DNA of 64,000 bases from Sphingobacterium thalpophilum (GTDB lineage: Bacteria > Bacteroidota > Bacteroidia > Sphingobacteriales > Sphingobacteriaceae): NCBI RefSeq assembly GCF_901482695.1, contig NZ_LR590484.1, positions 5,828,001-5,892,000 of the forward strand, read 5' to 3'. The notes beneath the pieces were generated by a model. That model made no database searches, had not been told where the DNA came from, and saw nothing but the letters and a program-made list of their open reading frames with translations. Below, in pieces: positions 45,501-54,031 of this stretch; the stretch's first letter is position 1, and each line of letters opens with the position of its first letter. The translations under genes were made by a program, and so were the position numbers.

Positions 45501-46580
45501 TTCGGCGGGAAAAAACCTAAAAAATGTGGATAGATGACTAAGCACTCCAACACCTCCACCATACATAGCAAGCCAAATATTGCCAAAACGGTCCGGAGCA
45601 ATATGCTGCACCATCGCATTGTTGCCCTTCCCGAGATCGACCATCTGCTGCTGTTTAAGTCCTTCCACCTGCTTGCTGTATGAATAGTCAGCCTCCAGTA
45701 TAAAAAGTTGTGAAGATTCTGCTCCAATCCAAATGCGGTTGTTAAACTCTTTGATCGCATACACAAAAGGCTCCACTCCGTTCTTGGCTGTTCCGCCCAG
45801 GGAAATGCGCACAAGCTTACCCGTTGACGGATGGAAGACGGCCAGCCCTTTGCGTGTACCAATCCAGATATTATTCCACTGGTCACAATAGAGTACTTTT
45901 ACTTCATTGTCAGGCAATACACCTTTCGTGTTTTCCTGCGTCAACCGGCATACCGCACGACGCGTCGGATCAAAAATTGAGACCCCTTCATTGACATGTC
46001 CAATGTAGAGCATCTTCCTCCTGTCTTCAACTAGACACCAAATACTATTTTCAGGAAGTTCCGGAAGTCTGCTTTTATTGAAATAACTAAATTCTTTTTT
46101 TACAGGGTCAAAGTGCTGGAGTCCCTGATGATAGGTAGCTAACCATAACGTTCCGTCATGGCTTTTGATCATAGCTGTAATATCATTGGTCGCTATCGAC
46201 TTTGGATTATGGGGATCATGCAGGTAGTAAGAAAATTTATGACTATCTAAATCAAATACATTCAATCCATTAGACCGCGTACCAATATATAATTTTCGAT
46301 TATCGTAGAGCAATGTATTGATTTCATTGCTATTCAAGGACAGGCCGTTTTGCTGTTCGGAGGCGTAATAAGGTTTAAAAGATTTGCCGGCAAACCTATT
46401 TAGACCCAACTCCGTCGCTATCCACGTAAACCCCTCGTCATCATGTACAATATCCAATACCTGTTGATTCGTCAATCCGTCCTGTATTGAAAAAAAATGC
46501 GCCGGGTTCGTCTGACAGACTGCCAGTATCCACGGCCATAAAAGTCCAACGATCACCCACAACCTTTTCATCTCCGACAA
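42579..46580 (-). CDS. hybrid two-component system regulator (HTCS) of the polysaccharide locus
   Basis: A 1333-residue one-protein two-component system. Order: signal/anchor; two seven-bladed propellers of Reg_prop repeats (about 30-690, many DRFGNIWLAMYGGG-type units); a Y_Y_Y domain (EFGYQLQGLNSDWIFLG); one transmembrane helix (VAYVLAALLLLYTLVFFYM); a histidine kinase (HITHELRTPLTLILGPL, GIPAGEFNRIFDKFY); a receiver (PLVLLVEDDVDLREYL, Asp in IIISDVLMPDMDG); and a C-terminal AraC DNA-binding domain. Such proteins bind a periplasmic oligosaccharide and switch on their locus. It starts 11 bases after GH97 ends. An alternative ATG is 46571. Confidence 0.95.
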   Translation of the reverse strand: MSEMKRLWVIVGLLWPWILAVCQTNPAHFFSIQDGLTNQQVLDIVHDDEGFTWIATELGLNRFAGKSFKPYYASEQQNGLSLNSNEINTLLYDNRKLYIGTRSNGLNVFDLDSHKFSYYLHDPHNPKSIATNDITAMIKSHDGTLWLATYHQGLQHFDPVKKEFSYFNKSRLPELPENSIWCLVEDRRKMLYIGHVNEGVSIFDPTRRAVCRLTQENTKGVLPDNEVKVLYCDQWNNIWIGTRKGLAVFHPSTGKLVRISLGGTAKNGVEPFVYAIKEFNNRIWIGAESSQLFILEADYSYSKQVEGLKQQQMVDLGKGNNAMVQHIAPDRFGNIWLAMYGGGVGVLSHLSTFFRFFPAEALRSGRMATVSGVFETETQTVYLTTEGSGIIEMDRYGQLRRQLTSSSGIPDDFILTSYKDRKQRVWLGMRKGGVAVGHAAVGRWSEIALGEQVTEVRAIFEDHQGLIWIAANQGIFIYDPDGRKVQKLLINIPMLGDYAPRAIVEDAHGNMWVGTYGQGLYVFDRNRKLIHKMDRNNGLSNNTINHLLRDSNNNIWIATNQGIAMQSAGRKIGDLSLMTSAGRDAWLFINALAEDLHGNIWCATKSGMLRYVPQEERFLQYDDSFGLPLGGFINGSVGKDSQGRLFFGMQEGICYFDPQKIPLDLPKSPIRISRLTVFRAGEGNSQLDKYVSGAQEIALNHDENSFRIELAVMDYALNGLVEFGYQLQGLNSDWIFLGNETTLDFRNIPYGEHELLIRTRMKNGEWSPSPQRLLIKIAAPVYLSWPAKVAYVLAALLLLYTLVFFYMKRMHAESELRLKERQHRQDEQLYTERMNFYTHITHELRTPLTLILGPLEDLAHEQELSANHRNLIGTVQKSANRLFSLVSQLLEFRKIESQYKPLVLEAGSLAEMLSDLVHKYQTLNNKSALSISADLPKVDTRTMFDAEIVQLIVDNLLSNAYKYTTTGQIKLRLHYETSNLTNWAVLSVEDTGCGIPAGEFNRIFDKFYQIPKTGVYGTGVGLALVKELASIHHGQVEVKSKEGVGTLFVVRLMANKIVPKETEPTLTSQRPLVLLVEDDVDLREYLGSTLGGSYEVILAENGTAGFAIAQTKVPDIIISDVLMPDMDGFLLAEKLKKDRATSHIPLILLTAKDTDFDRQRGYDLGIDSYLVKPISPQLLAKRIRNLLRRQRESNDLILKNIAVASKKSGTQEDKKDRDEWWQENEFVQEFTKIVEMHMQDEVLDAGTLAEKMNMSQSTLYRKLKGITGKNINQLVRKIRIRKAAELLKTGKYNVTEVSFMVGINSAIYFRQCFKEEFGQLPSAYQRSDSKLRI

Positions 46581-46591
46581 ATAACAAGCGA

Positions 46592-48541
46592 CTAATTTCC
46601 ATACAATACAACGCCACCATGGGGTTGTAATATTAATTTGAGTTTATTTTCCTTTCTTAATTTTATGGAGCTTTGTATGGGGTTACGTGCTCCGTCGTCA
46701 TTGATAAGTTGTACCGACTGCCCCGAGAGCATGGATAGCTGCAATTCAATTTCTTTTGGTTTTGTTTCTGCATTTATTCCCGCAATATACCAGGTATCTT
46801 GTTTCCGTCTGGCTAAAACAACATATTTACCAGGATAACCATCCAAAAATACCGTTTCATCCCATGTTGTCGGCACCTGTTTTAGAAAATCAATAACGTA
46901 TTTAGGCATATCCTTCAGGTTATTCGGTGTCAAACCAAAGTTCTGCACAGGGGTTTGGAACAAGACCGATGTTGCGAGCTGAAATGATTCCGTTGTCTTG
47001 CGGGTCGTACCTTCGTTGTTTCCACGGCTATGTCTTCTATTAAGCAGTACAGGACCAAAGTCCATTGCTGCTACAGCATTGCGGATAAAAGGATGCAAAC
47101 AGGCATTGAAAGCCTCAGTATCATTGGCATGCTGCGTAAAGATCAGATTTTCAGAAGCCAATACCGCCTCACTACCCACAAAGTTAGGGTACATACGTTC
47201 CCATCCTCTTGGAAGCGTACAGCCATGAAAGATGACGGTAATACCGTGGTCATTGGCATCCGATAAGATATCCTCATACAATTTCAATGTTTCCTGCTTG
47301 TCGCCGCCAAAAAAATCCACCTTGATACCTTTTATACCAATCGATTGCATCCAAGCCATTTCTTTCTTGCGGGCAATACTATTGTTCATCTTATTTTTTG
47401 GCGTCTGTGGAGCATCATTCCAGTACCCATTCGAATTGTACCAGAGACAAAGCCCAACCCCTTTACCGCGACCATAGGTAGCCAGCTCTTCGATTTTGGC
47501 ATGACCGATCCGTGTATCCCACCAATTATCTATCAAAACATACTCATACCCCATCGCTGCAGAAAGATCGATAAAAGTTTTCTGATCCTCAAAATTGATG
47601 CTTTCATCCTGCCATTCCAGCCAGCTCCATGTAGCCCGTCCAAAAGTATAGGCCTTACTTGCCTCGTATTGTGGCTCTACCACGTCAAAAGGCACGGTAG
47701 TTTCTACAATAGGTTTTAAACTCTTGCCCACAGTCAGGGTTCGCCACGGAGTGTGAGCGGGCAATGCCACCGTCGGCTCGCTGTCGCCGATGCCATTGTT
47801 TTCACCTTTTTCAGGAAAAGCAATCTGATACAGCCCCGCTCTACACTCCCCAAGTTTTGAAGCGCAGTAGCTGCTGTTGGCTCCGGTTTCCGAGAGTAAA
47901 ACCCAGCCCCTGTTGCCTATGCGAAAGAGCGCTGGAAACGTATAACCCAGTCCATATTTCGAGCGTACATCCATGGTCTGATCAGGAACATACTCTTCCT
48001 CATAACTCGGCTTTGTCTTCTTCCAGCCGATCATGGGCGAAGCCTGCGGTGTCAAGAAGGTCGTCGTCAGCCCGGGAAACTTAAAACCGCTCAGCTCCTC
48101 TTTGATCTTCAGATTCGCAGGTTCGCCTACCTGTGGAATGCCATAGCGAAAAGCGATATCATTATTGCTAACACGAAATGTTACAACAAGTCGTTGTTTT
48201 ATGTCATTTTCAAACGTACACTGCAATTCATTGGCTTGATAGTGCACTTGACGGCGCTTGATTTTTGGTTCTTCATACTTTTTATCTAGCGCTTGCCTGT
48301 GCGAATCGACCATTTGAAGATGATCGCTCAGATGCACATCCTCCCCCCGCAGTCCTAAGGGTGACTTCTCCAGCATTTCCTGTCCTTCCTGATTAACACG
48401 GTAATAAAGCTTACCATTATCCAGCCAAAGATATACCTCCAGTCTCCCGTCGGGACCGGCGACTTTAAGTTCCTGAGCTCGCAAACCGAAAAATAAAATC
48501 AGTAGCAACCCGGCGATAACCATTCGTTTCTTCATAACCAA
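46592..48541 (-). CDS. glycoside hydrolase family 97 protein
   Basis: A secreted 649-residue GH97 enzyme. Short signal (MVIAGLLLILFFGLRAQ), N-terminal beta-sandwich (GPDGRLEVYLWLDNGKLYYRV), a TIM-barrel catalytic domain (YVLIDNWWDTRIGHAKIEEL, GIKGIKVDFFGGDKQETLKLYEDIL, FHGCTLPRGWERMYPN, then SEAV) and a C-terminal beta domain. GH97 includes inverting alpha-glucosidases and retaining alpha-galactosidases. The Asp in IKVDFFGG fits the retaining nucleophile position, so an alpha-galactosidase or beta-L-arabinopyranosidase-like activity is plausible. The ATGs at 48541 and 48535 are both possible. Confidence 0.9.
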   Translation of the reverse strand: MVMKKRMVIAGLLLILFFGLRAQELKVAGPDGRLEVYLWLDNGKLYYRVNQEGQEMLEKSPLGLRGEDVHLSDHLQMVDSHRQALDKKYEEPKIKRRQVHYQANELQCTFENDIKQRLVVTFRVSNNDIAFRYGIPQVGEPANLKIKEELSGFKFPGLTTTFLTPQASPMIGWKKTKPSYEEEYVPDQTMDVRSKYGLGYTFPALFRIGNRGWVLLSETGANSSYCASKLGECRAGLYQIAFPEKGENNGIGDSEPTVALPAHTPWRTLTVGKSLKPIVETTVPFDVVEPQYEASKAYTFGRATWSWLEWQDESINFEDQKTFIDLSAAMGYEYVLIDNWWDTRIGHAKIEELATYGRGKGVGLCLWYNSNGYWNDAPQTPKNKMNNSIARKKEMAWMQSIGIKGIKVDFFGGDKQETLKLYEDILSDANDHGITVIFHGCTLPRGWERMYPNFVGSEAVLASENLIFTQHANDTEAFNACLHPFIRNAVAAMDFGPVLLNRRHSRGNNEGTTRKTTESFQLATSVLFQTPVQNFGLTPNNLKDMPKYVIDFLKQVPTTWDETVFLDGYPGKYVVLARRKQDTWYIAGINAETKPKEIELQLSMLSGQSVQLINDDGARNPIQSSIKLRKENKLKLILQPHGGVVLYGN

Positions 48542-48623
48542 AAACCGCTTTATAAATTCATAAAACTACGCCGTTTTACGCTTACAACTTTGTTAAAATT
48601 CATAGACAACTCTTAAACGAGTA

Positions 48624-50585
48624 CTATTTCGCCGGAAGTTTAATTACCGTCAACGAATAGGGAGCGAAACTTTCCGTAAGCTTTTTGCCTTTCCGGATGA
48701 TCGATTCCTGCTTAGGCTGTATACGCAAAGGATCTTCGATGCTGTTGCTGTTATTTAGATCGTGGCTCACTAACGTAACTTTCTGGCCACGATCTGCGAT
48801 CTTCTTGTTTGAAGTGATGGACAGACTAACCTGCATAGGCTTGCTATTATAATTGACCACTTTAACGATCAGCTCGCCAGCGTTTTTATCATATACCGCC
48901 GAGGCATATAGGCTGTCTTTCCCAGCCACTGGCTGCCCATCCCGCCTGACGGGAATAATATCTGATCCCTTATTGGTAGAATATAATTTCTGTACCTGAT
49001 AACTTGGAGTCCCATATGACTGTAAATTATCTACCCAAATCAGATCAGGAGACCACTGCCACCCGTCCACATGGCCAAATAGTGGTGCATAAGAGGCCAT
49101 CTGTACCACATCAGCATTCCGTTCGAGCCCTGTCATAAACGCAGCCTCAGACAAAGCAGCTTCCCAGGTGCTTCTTCCAGGACCATTGGGCCGTGTCGTA
49201 TGGGAAGCATACTCGCCAGCAAAGATTTTTGGGCCTTTACGGTCATAATTATCGTAGCGGCTCGCGCTGGACAGAAACCACGATGGTGGTCGATAATAAT
49301 GCTCGTCAATGATATCGATCTGCATTGCTCTCAGCTTATCGTTGAGAAAATCAAAACGATCCCCTTCCGGATCGGTACCTGAACTGGCAATAATCTCGAT
49401 CTCCGGATACTTTGCATTCAAGGCTTTTTTGAATACTTCGAGCCGTTCTATGTACTGCGGCCCCCAGTTTTCGTTTCCTACACCGATCATTTTCAGGTGG
49501 AACGGTTCAGGATGCCCCATAGTCGCGCGTAGTTTACCCCATTTGGTTTCTACAGAACCATTAGCAAATTCAATAAGGTCGAGGGCGTCCTGTACATACT
49601 CGTCCAGCTGATCCAGAGGTGCCAGTTCTGCCGTATTAAACTGGCAGGCCATACCACAGTTAAGAATCGGAACCGGAGCAGCACCTATGTCTTCCGCAAG
49701 GAGGAAATATTCATAAAATCCAAGGCCAAAGGTTTGGTAATAATCAGGCGTGAGCCGATGTTTAAATTCCGTATTCCATCGGTTGATGATTAGTTCACGT
49801 TCACCTATAGGCCCAACAGTCTTTTTCCACTGAAAGCGGTTGGCCAGATCCCTGCCCTCCACGATACAACCTCCCGGAAAACGGATAAATCCAGGCTTCA
49901 TGTCAGCGAGTAGCTGCACCATGTCCTTGCGGAGCCCTTTTGGCCGCCGTTTCCATGTATCTACTGGAAACAGCGAAAGCATATCGACATCCAGTTTACC
50001 CGCACCGGTAAACCAAATTCGCAATTTACCCTTAGCTGTGGTACTGCTGACAGCAAATTTGACAGCAGACTCAGTCCATGTCCCGCTCGACCGCAATGGC
50101 ATTGTAGCCGTGCCGATTACCTTATCCTGTTCGTTCAGAACCTCGAGCATAATGTTCATGTCTCCAGCCTCGCTTCGGTATTGCAGCGAAAACTCATATT
50201 GCTCGCCAGCCTTGACGCCCATTCCTCTAAATCCTTCATTTTCTAGGCCGAGTTTCAAATTTGACACATTGTTTAGTCGCAGATAACGTTTATTTCCTTT
50301 ACGTTGGTTATCATTGAGCAGAAGATAGGTACCCTCAGGGCCGTTTTCCAGTTTCTTCCATCCCATCCAGGGCTGATCAAATTCAAAAGAACGATTTTTG
50401 ACTAGTTCAGCATAGATCCCTCCATCTGCTCCCAGATTAATATCTTCAAAAAATACCCCCCACATATGTGGCGAAATCGCACCTGCGGGCCGATCCAATT
50501 GCACCGTTAATTCAATTGGTGACTGGGCTATTGCAGCAGTACCCATGCTCATGAACAATAGCATTGTTGACACAACTTTTTTCAT
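48624..50585 (-). CDS. GH51-type alpha-L-arabinofuranosidase with N-terminal carbohydrate-binding domain
   Basis: A secreted protein of about 653 residues. Signal MKKVVSTMLLFMSMGTAAIAQ; a beta-sandwich of about 180 residues; a TIM barrel with acid/base Glu in MIGVGNENWGPQYIERLEVF and nucleophile Glu in KIFAGEYASHT; and the C-terminal alpha-L-arabinofuranosidase beta domain. It would release terminal arabinofuranose. The frame opens at 50663, but the ATG at 50585 begins the signal peptide and is preferred. It is the second gene of the GH51-GH51-GH97-HTCS run. Confidence 0.92.
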   Translation of the reverse strand: MKKVVSTMLLFMSMGTAAIAQSPIELTVQLDRPAGAISPHMWGVFFEDINLGADGGIYAELVKNRSFEFDQPWMGWKKLENGPEGTYLLLNDNQRKGNKRYLRLNNVSNLKLGLENEGFRGMGVKAGEQYEFSLQYRSEAGDMNIMLEVLNEQDKVIGTATMPLRSSGTWTESAVKFAVSSTTAKGKLRIWFTGAGKLDVDMLSLFPVDTWKRRPKGLRKDMVQLLADMKPGFIRFPGGCIVEGRDLANRFQWKKTVGPIGERELIINRWNTEFKHRLTPDYYQTFGLGFYEYFLLAEDIGAAPVPILNCGMACQFNTAELAPLDQLDEYVQDALDLIEFANGSVETKWGKLRATMGHPEPFHLKMIGVGNENWGPQYIERLEVFKKALNAKYPEIEIIASSGTDPEGDRFDFLNDKLRAMQIDIIDEHYYRPPSWFLSSASRYDNYDRKGPKIFAGEYASHTTRPNGPGRSTWEAALSEAAFMTGLERNADVVQMASYAPLFGHVDGWQWSPDLIWVDNLQSYGTPSYQVQKLYSTNKGSDIIPVRRDGQPVAGKDSLYASAVYDKNAGELIVKVVNYNSKPMQVSLSITSNKKIADRGQKVTLVSHDLNNSNSIEDPLRIQPKQESIIRKGKKLTESFAPYSLTVIKLPAK

Positions 50586-50676
50586 TGCTATAATTAGATT
50601 TTTGGGACCATGAAGCCTCTGACACCGACATGACAACATCATACGATAATCAGCTGACTTCACCTCCTCATTAAGT

Positions 50677-52221
50677 TCATATAAGTTCCAATACGATCAC
50701 AGAAAATGCCGGAATTTCAACCTCCACAACACCGTTTAGTAATTTCGCTCCCTTAAAGTTAACAGGAGCAATTTTTGCTGGCTGTTTGAAAGAGTTATAA
50801 TTTCTGAGGTCGTCAGACGTGAGCAGGCGGCCCGTAACCTTTGATGCTTTTATTGCTCCGAGATCTATCTGTATCTTATTCTTATTTTTAGGGTCTATGT
50901 TTACCAGCGAGATATGCGTCCGGCCTTGACTGTCCTGTGATGCCGAGACAGAAACCGCAGGAAGTTTCTCGTTATTGAAGCGGTAATCTACTGATTGCAG
51001 CGCGACAGGGATCAACTTGGCATCTTGATGCACTTTATACATTTCCATAACATGGTAGGTCGGGGTCAGGATCATTTTCTTACCTTCTGTTAAGATAACA
51101 GCTTGCAGCACATTGACCGCCTGCGCCAGATTCGCCATTTTCACTCTCCGTGCGTGATTATTGAAGATATTTAAGGTCATCCCCGCAATCATGGCATCGC
51201 GCATTGTGTTCTGCTGATACAAAAATCCGGGGTTAGTACCTGGTTCGACGTCGTACCAGCCACCCCATTCGTCCACAATCAAATCGACCTTCCCTTTGGG
51301 GTCATATTTGTCCATGATGGCTATATTCTTTTCCACCAGTTCATTCATAAACCAGGCCGACTTCATCGTCTTGAAATATTCTTCTTCTGAAAATTGTGTA
51401 GCTGACCCCTTTTTGTCCCAGTTGATCACCGCATAGTGGTGCAGCCCCATACCTTTCATTAAGCTACTGGGGATCTTTTTCATTAAGGTCTCGGTCCAAT
51501 TGTAATCAGCGCTATTCGCACCAGAGGCGATCCGATACAAGCCACTTCCGTTGGTCCAGTCTGACATAAACGTAGCGTATTTTCGGAAGATATCCGTATA
51601 ATAGTCTACAGTCATATTACCACCGCAACCCCAGGATTCATTTCCCACCCCCCAATATTTGACTTTCCACGGTTGATCCCGACCATTTTTACGCCTCCAG
51701 TCCGACATTGGGCTTTTCCCAGCATAGTTGACATATTGTACCCAATCGGCAAGTTCCTGCACTTCGCCACTCCCTACATTCCCGGCCAGGTAGGGCTCAG
51801 CGCCGAGTAACTCACACATATTCAGAAAATCGTGGGTTCCAAAAGAATTGTCTTCAGTGACACCACCCCACCAGTTGTTCACAATTGTGGGTCGTTGCGC
51901 CTTCGGACCAACCCCATCTTTCCAGTGGTATGTATCTGCAAAGCAGCCCCCTGGCCATCGTAAATTAGGAATCTTAAGGTTTTTCAGGGCCTCCACTACA
52001 TCGGTTCGTACGCCATTGACATGCGGAATAGAATCATTTTTTTCACCGACGTAAAACCCATCATAAATACATCGGCCCAAATGTTCAGCAAAATGACCAT
52101 AGATATGGCGACTGATAACCAAGTCCTGGGCAGGCGTCTCCAATTTTACACTATTTTGCCCATATAGCAATCCATTTAGCAGCATGAAAGCAGCTCCTAG
52201 TTGTAAGCTCAGTTTTTTCAT
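50677..52221 (-). CDS. GH51 alpha-N-arabinofuranosidase
   Basis: A 514-residue secreted GH51 enzyme, compact form without the N-terminal binding domain. Signal (LQLGAAFMLLNGLLYGQ), TIM barrel with RWPGGCFADTYHWKDGVGP, acid/base Glu in WGVGNESWGCGGNM and nucleophile Glu in VDEWGGWYDVEPGTNPGFLYQ, then a C-terminal beta domain. It is the first gene of the upstream minus-strand run of the locus. A palindrome at 52510-52531 and a TATATTTG box at 52477-52484 lie before it. Its motifs match intact family members, so it should be active. Confidence 0.94.
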   Translation of the reverse strand: MKKLSLQLGAAFMLLNGLLYGQNSVKLETPAQDLVISRHIYGHFAEHLGRCIYDGFYVGEKNDSIPHVNGVRTDVVEALKNLKIPNLRWPGGCFADTYHWKDGVGPKAQRPTIVNNWWGGVTEDNSFGTHDFLNMCELLGAEPYLAGNVGSGEVQELADWVQYVNYAGKSPMSDWRRKNGRDQPWKVKYWGVGNESWGCGGNMTVDYYTDIFRKYATFMSDWTNGSGLYRIASGANSADYNWTETLMKKIPSSLMKGMGLHHYAVINWDKKGSATQFSEEEYFKTMKSAWFMNELVEKNIAIMDKYDPKGKVDLIVDEWGGWYDVEPGTNPGFLYQQNTMRDAMIAGMTLNIFNNHARRVKMANLAQAVNVLQAVILTEGKKMILTPTYHVMEMYKVHQDAKLIPVALQSVDYRFNNEKLPAVSVSASQDSQGRTHISLVNIDPKNKNKIQIDLGAIKASKVTGRLLTSDDLRNYNSFKQPAKIAPVNFKGAKLLNGVVEVEIPAFSVIVLELI

Positions 52222-52476
52222 AAAAATACTTAATTAGTTCCGGCTAAACTGACCTCCCCGTCGTCAAACTGAGTTCTCCATCTCAACAATGCTTACACAA
52301 ACCTCGAGTTTATAGCATACAGACACCTGTCGAAAAGCGACATCCCTCGTGCCTTATACCTTTGACTCCTTTGTTTTCATTTTAGCTGAAGCTGGTTTAT
52401 AATTTATAATTATCACTTTCAGAATACACATCATGGTACCCCTTCTGAATTTTAGGCTCTCACAAATAATTAGTGT

Positions 52477-52484
52477 CAAATATA
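52477..52484 (-). promoter_or_regulatory. -7 box for the GH51 operon
   Basis: The minus strand reads TATATTTG, a perfect TAnnTTTG match. The leader to the ATG at 52221 would be about 250 bases, which is long. Confidence 0.4.
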
Positions 52485-52509
52485 CATTTATTTTTCGAAT
52501 ATGAAAGAG

Positions 52510-52531
52510 ATTTTTTCAATATTGAAAAAAT
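52510..52531. promoter_or_regulatory. 22-bp perfect palindrome, candidate operator
   Basis: Arms 52510-52520 and 52521-52531 are exact reverse complements (core TTTCAATATTGAAA). It sits just upstream of the region expected for the -33 element of the GH51 promoter, a typical activator position. The HTCS is a candidate binder. Confidence 0.45.
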
Positions 52532-52605
52532 AACAATGTAAAATCACATCCTGAGAGGTGCAATAAAGGTGTTAGACTATACCGAAACTACTTGGACTTA
52601 AACAG

Positions 52606-53259
52606 TTACTGTAAAAGATTATTTTGAAAGGCAAAGCGAATCAGTCCAGCCGTATTTTTTGTATTGGTCTTCTCCAACAGATGTTGGCGGTGCCCTTCTA
52701 CAGTGCGTTTGCTTAGAAATATTTTGTCTGCAATTTCAGCATTGGTATGACCGGCAGCGATCAGTTCGAGTACCATTAGCTCCCTTTCCGAGATATCATA
52801 TTGCTGCAGGGTAATAGCCCGATTCGTTTCGGGCGTAAATGTTTTATAGCTTCTGACAAAATCTAGCGCGATAGCCGTAGTCAGATACTGCTTTCCAGCT
52901 GCGACCTGTGAGATACCAAACAAAAGCTCATCGTAATCGGCTCCTTTCGATAAATAACCATCGGCGCCAGCATTGAATGCCTCTACTACTTTTGCCTGCT
53001 CTTCGATCATCGAAAGAACTGCCACTTTCATTTCCGGATAAATATTTTTTAGAATCTTTGTCAGCGTAATCCCGTCCATCTCTTTCATACCGAGATCGGT
53101 TAAAATCAGATCAGGCCTCTGATGGTGTTCGAGATACAGTAAAGTCTCCTCTGCGCTACCAAGTTCCTGCACGACTTCGAAAGTCCCGTTAGACTCCAGC
53201 AATAAACGCAGTCCATTGCGTACTACCTGATGATCATCAACCAATATAATTTCAGTCAT
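52606..53259 (-). CDS. LuxR/NarL-family response regulator (orphan)
   Basis: A 217-residue response regulator. Receiver domain about 1-120 with acidic ILVDDHQVVRNGL, phospho-acceptor Asp in PDLILTDLGMKEMDG and the Lys of GYLSKGADYDEL. The C-terminal LuxR helix-turn-helix (ISERELMVLELIAAGHTNAEIADKIFLSKRTVEGHRQHLLEKT) spans about 150-217. No histidine kinase gene adjoins it. It lies upstream of the polysaccharide operon on the same strand, but a 384-base gap with its own signals suggests separate transcription. Confidence 0.93.
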   Translation of the reverse strand: MTEIILVDDHQVVRNGLRLLLESNGTFEVVQELGSAEETLLYLEHHQRPDLILTDLGMKEMDGITLTKILKNIYPEMKVAVLSMIEEQAKVVEAFNAGADGYLSKGADYDELLFGISQVAAGKQYLTTAIALDFVRSYKTFTPETNRAITLQQYDISERELMVLELIAAGHTNAEIADKIFLSKRTVEGHRQHLLEKTNTKNTAGLIRFAFQNNLLQ

Positions 53260-53562
53260 CCCATTCCTCCATATGATGAATAAATATAACGCATATTTTT
53301 TAAAATTATTTTAACAAGCAACTACTTATTTTATCAAAAATTTAAAAGTTTAAACACACATATATAATAATGAATATAAATAAACTATAATTTAAACATT
53401 AAATCTTAATTCCAAACTAATACAACACACTTTATATTGCCATTAGGTTTTCCCCCTATAGCCCGGGCTGAGAGACAGATCAGGTAGAAATCTTTTAAAA
53501 CAGGTATTCCTCCCAACCAACATTTACCGATCTAATATCGTTCTGTAATAAAAGTTAATTGT
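53260..53562. other. 303-base intergenic region, AT-rich
   Basis: Divergent gap between the LuxR-type regulator and the small acidic protein. Long A/T stretches and one GC-rich patch near 53460-53470 (GCCCGGGC) are present. No exact TAnnTTTG box or gene was found. Confidence 0.4.
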
Positions 53563-53859
53563 ATGAAAACATTCGAGAACGAAACTGCTGGGCATCTAGG
53601 CATGCTCATCTTAGTAATAGCTGCAATACCCAATCCCGATCCGAGAGAACCCAGCCCTGATCTGACCGAACCCAGTGAAGGGTATTCCTCGGACAATGAG
53701 GACGAGCTAATTACCACGGAGGAGGATAGTGAAGCCCCCAATACAGACCTTTCGGGTATCAAAGACGACCGAACACATGACGCCGAAAAAGCCCAGGCAG
53801 AACAAGCGGAAAAAGACGATACGGAAAAACCGGACCTTTCTGGGGAGATTAATGTATAG
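53563..53859 (+). CDS. small acidic hypothetical protein, 98 aa
   Basis: A 98-residue protein with a short hydrophobic stretch (GHLGMLILVIAAI) near the N terminus and then a strongly acidic, Pro/Glu/Asp-rich, probably disordered tail (NPDPREPSPDLTEPSEG, EDELITTEEDSEAPNTD). Phrases ending DLSG recur (NTDLSGIKDD, KPDLSGEINV). No family is recognised. The next small basic frame overlaps its stop codon by eight bases. It precedes the DUF2383 gene on the same strand and may belong to the same stress-related unit. Confidence 0.5.
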   Translation: MKTFENETAGHLGMLILVIAAIPNPDPREPSPDLTEPSEGYSSDNEDELITTEEDSEAPNTDLSGIKDDRTHDAEKAQAEQAEKDDTEKPDLSGEINV

Positions 53860-53953
53860 ACAACAATTTTTTAGAGCATCTGCACGCCTTTGGCCTAAAC
53901 GATTACCGTATATCTTCCGAAGGATGAGGAGACAAATACGTAGCCAATCATAA
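53852..53953 (+). CDS. possible small basic protein, 33 aa
   Basis: An ATG at 53852 overlaps the stop of the acidic protein (ATGTATAG) and opens a 33-codon frame ending with TAA at 53951-53953. The product is very basic, with eleven Arg/Lys residues and no acidic one (YRQQFFRASARLWPKRLPYIF then RRMRRQIRS). The strong charge contrast with the acidic protein just upstream is unusual. It may be chance, but overlapping starts of this kind suggest coupling. Confidence 0.3.
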   Translation: MYRQQFFRASARLWPKRLPYIFRRMRRQIRSQS

Positions 53954-54031
53954 AATACGGTAAACCGATCTTTTGCAAACGAAGCAATGATTGACGCTGT
54001 TTTCAAAGTAGACAAACATAAAAAGAATCAT

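Larger units (their letters stand above)
52222..52605. other. 384-base regulatory region before the GH51 operon
   Basis: It holds a -7 box (52477-52484) and a 22-bp perfect palindrome (52510-52531) in the orientation expected for the leftward GH51 operon. No gene is seen. Confidence 0.5.

Noticed and set aside
28371..48583. Shared 9-mer TTTACGCTT before the pectinesterase (28371) and GH97 (48575) as a common operator
   Set aside because: A 9-base match in a 64-kb window is expected by chance about every other time, and it was not seen before susC or GH127.
53707..54015. 102-codon minus-strand frame opposite the acidic small protein
   Set aside because: It is the mirror of the acidic gene and the start of the DUF2383 leader; its Phe/Arg/Cys-rich translation is typical of antisense reading.
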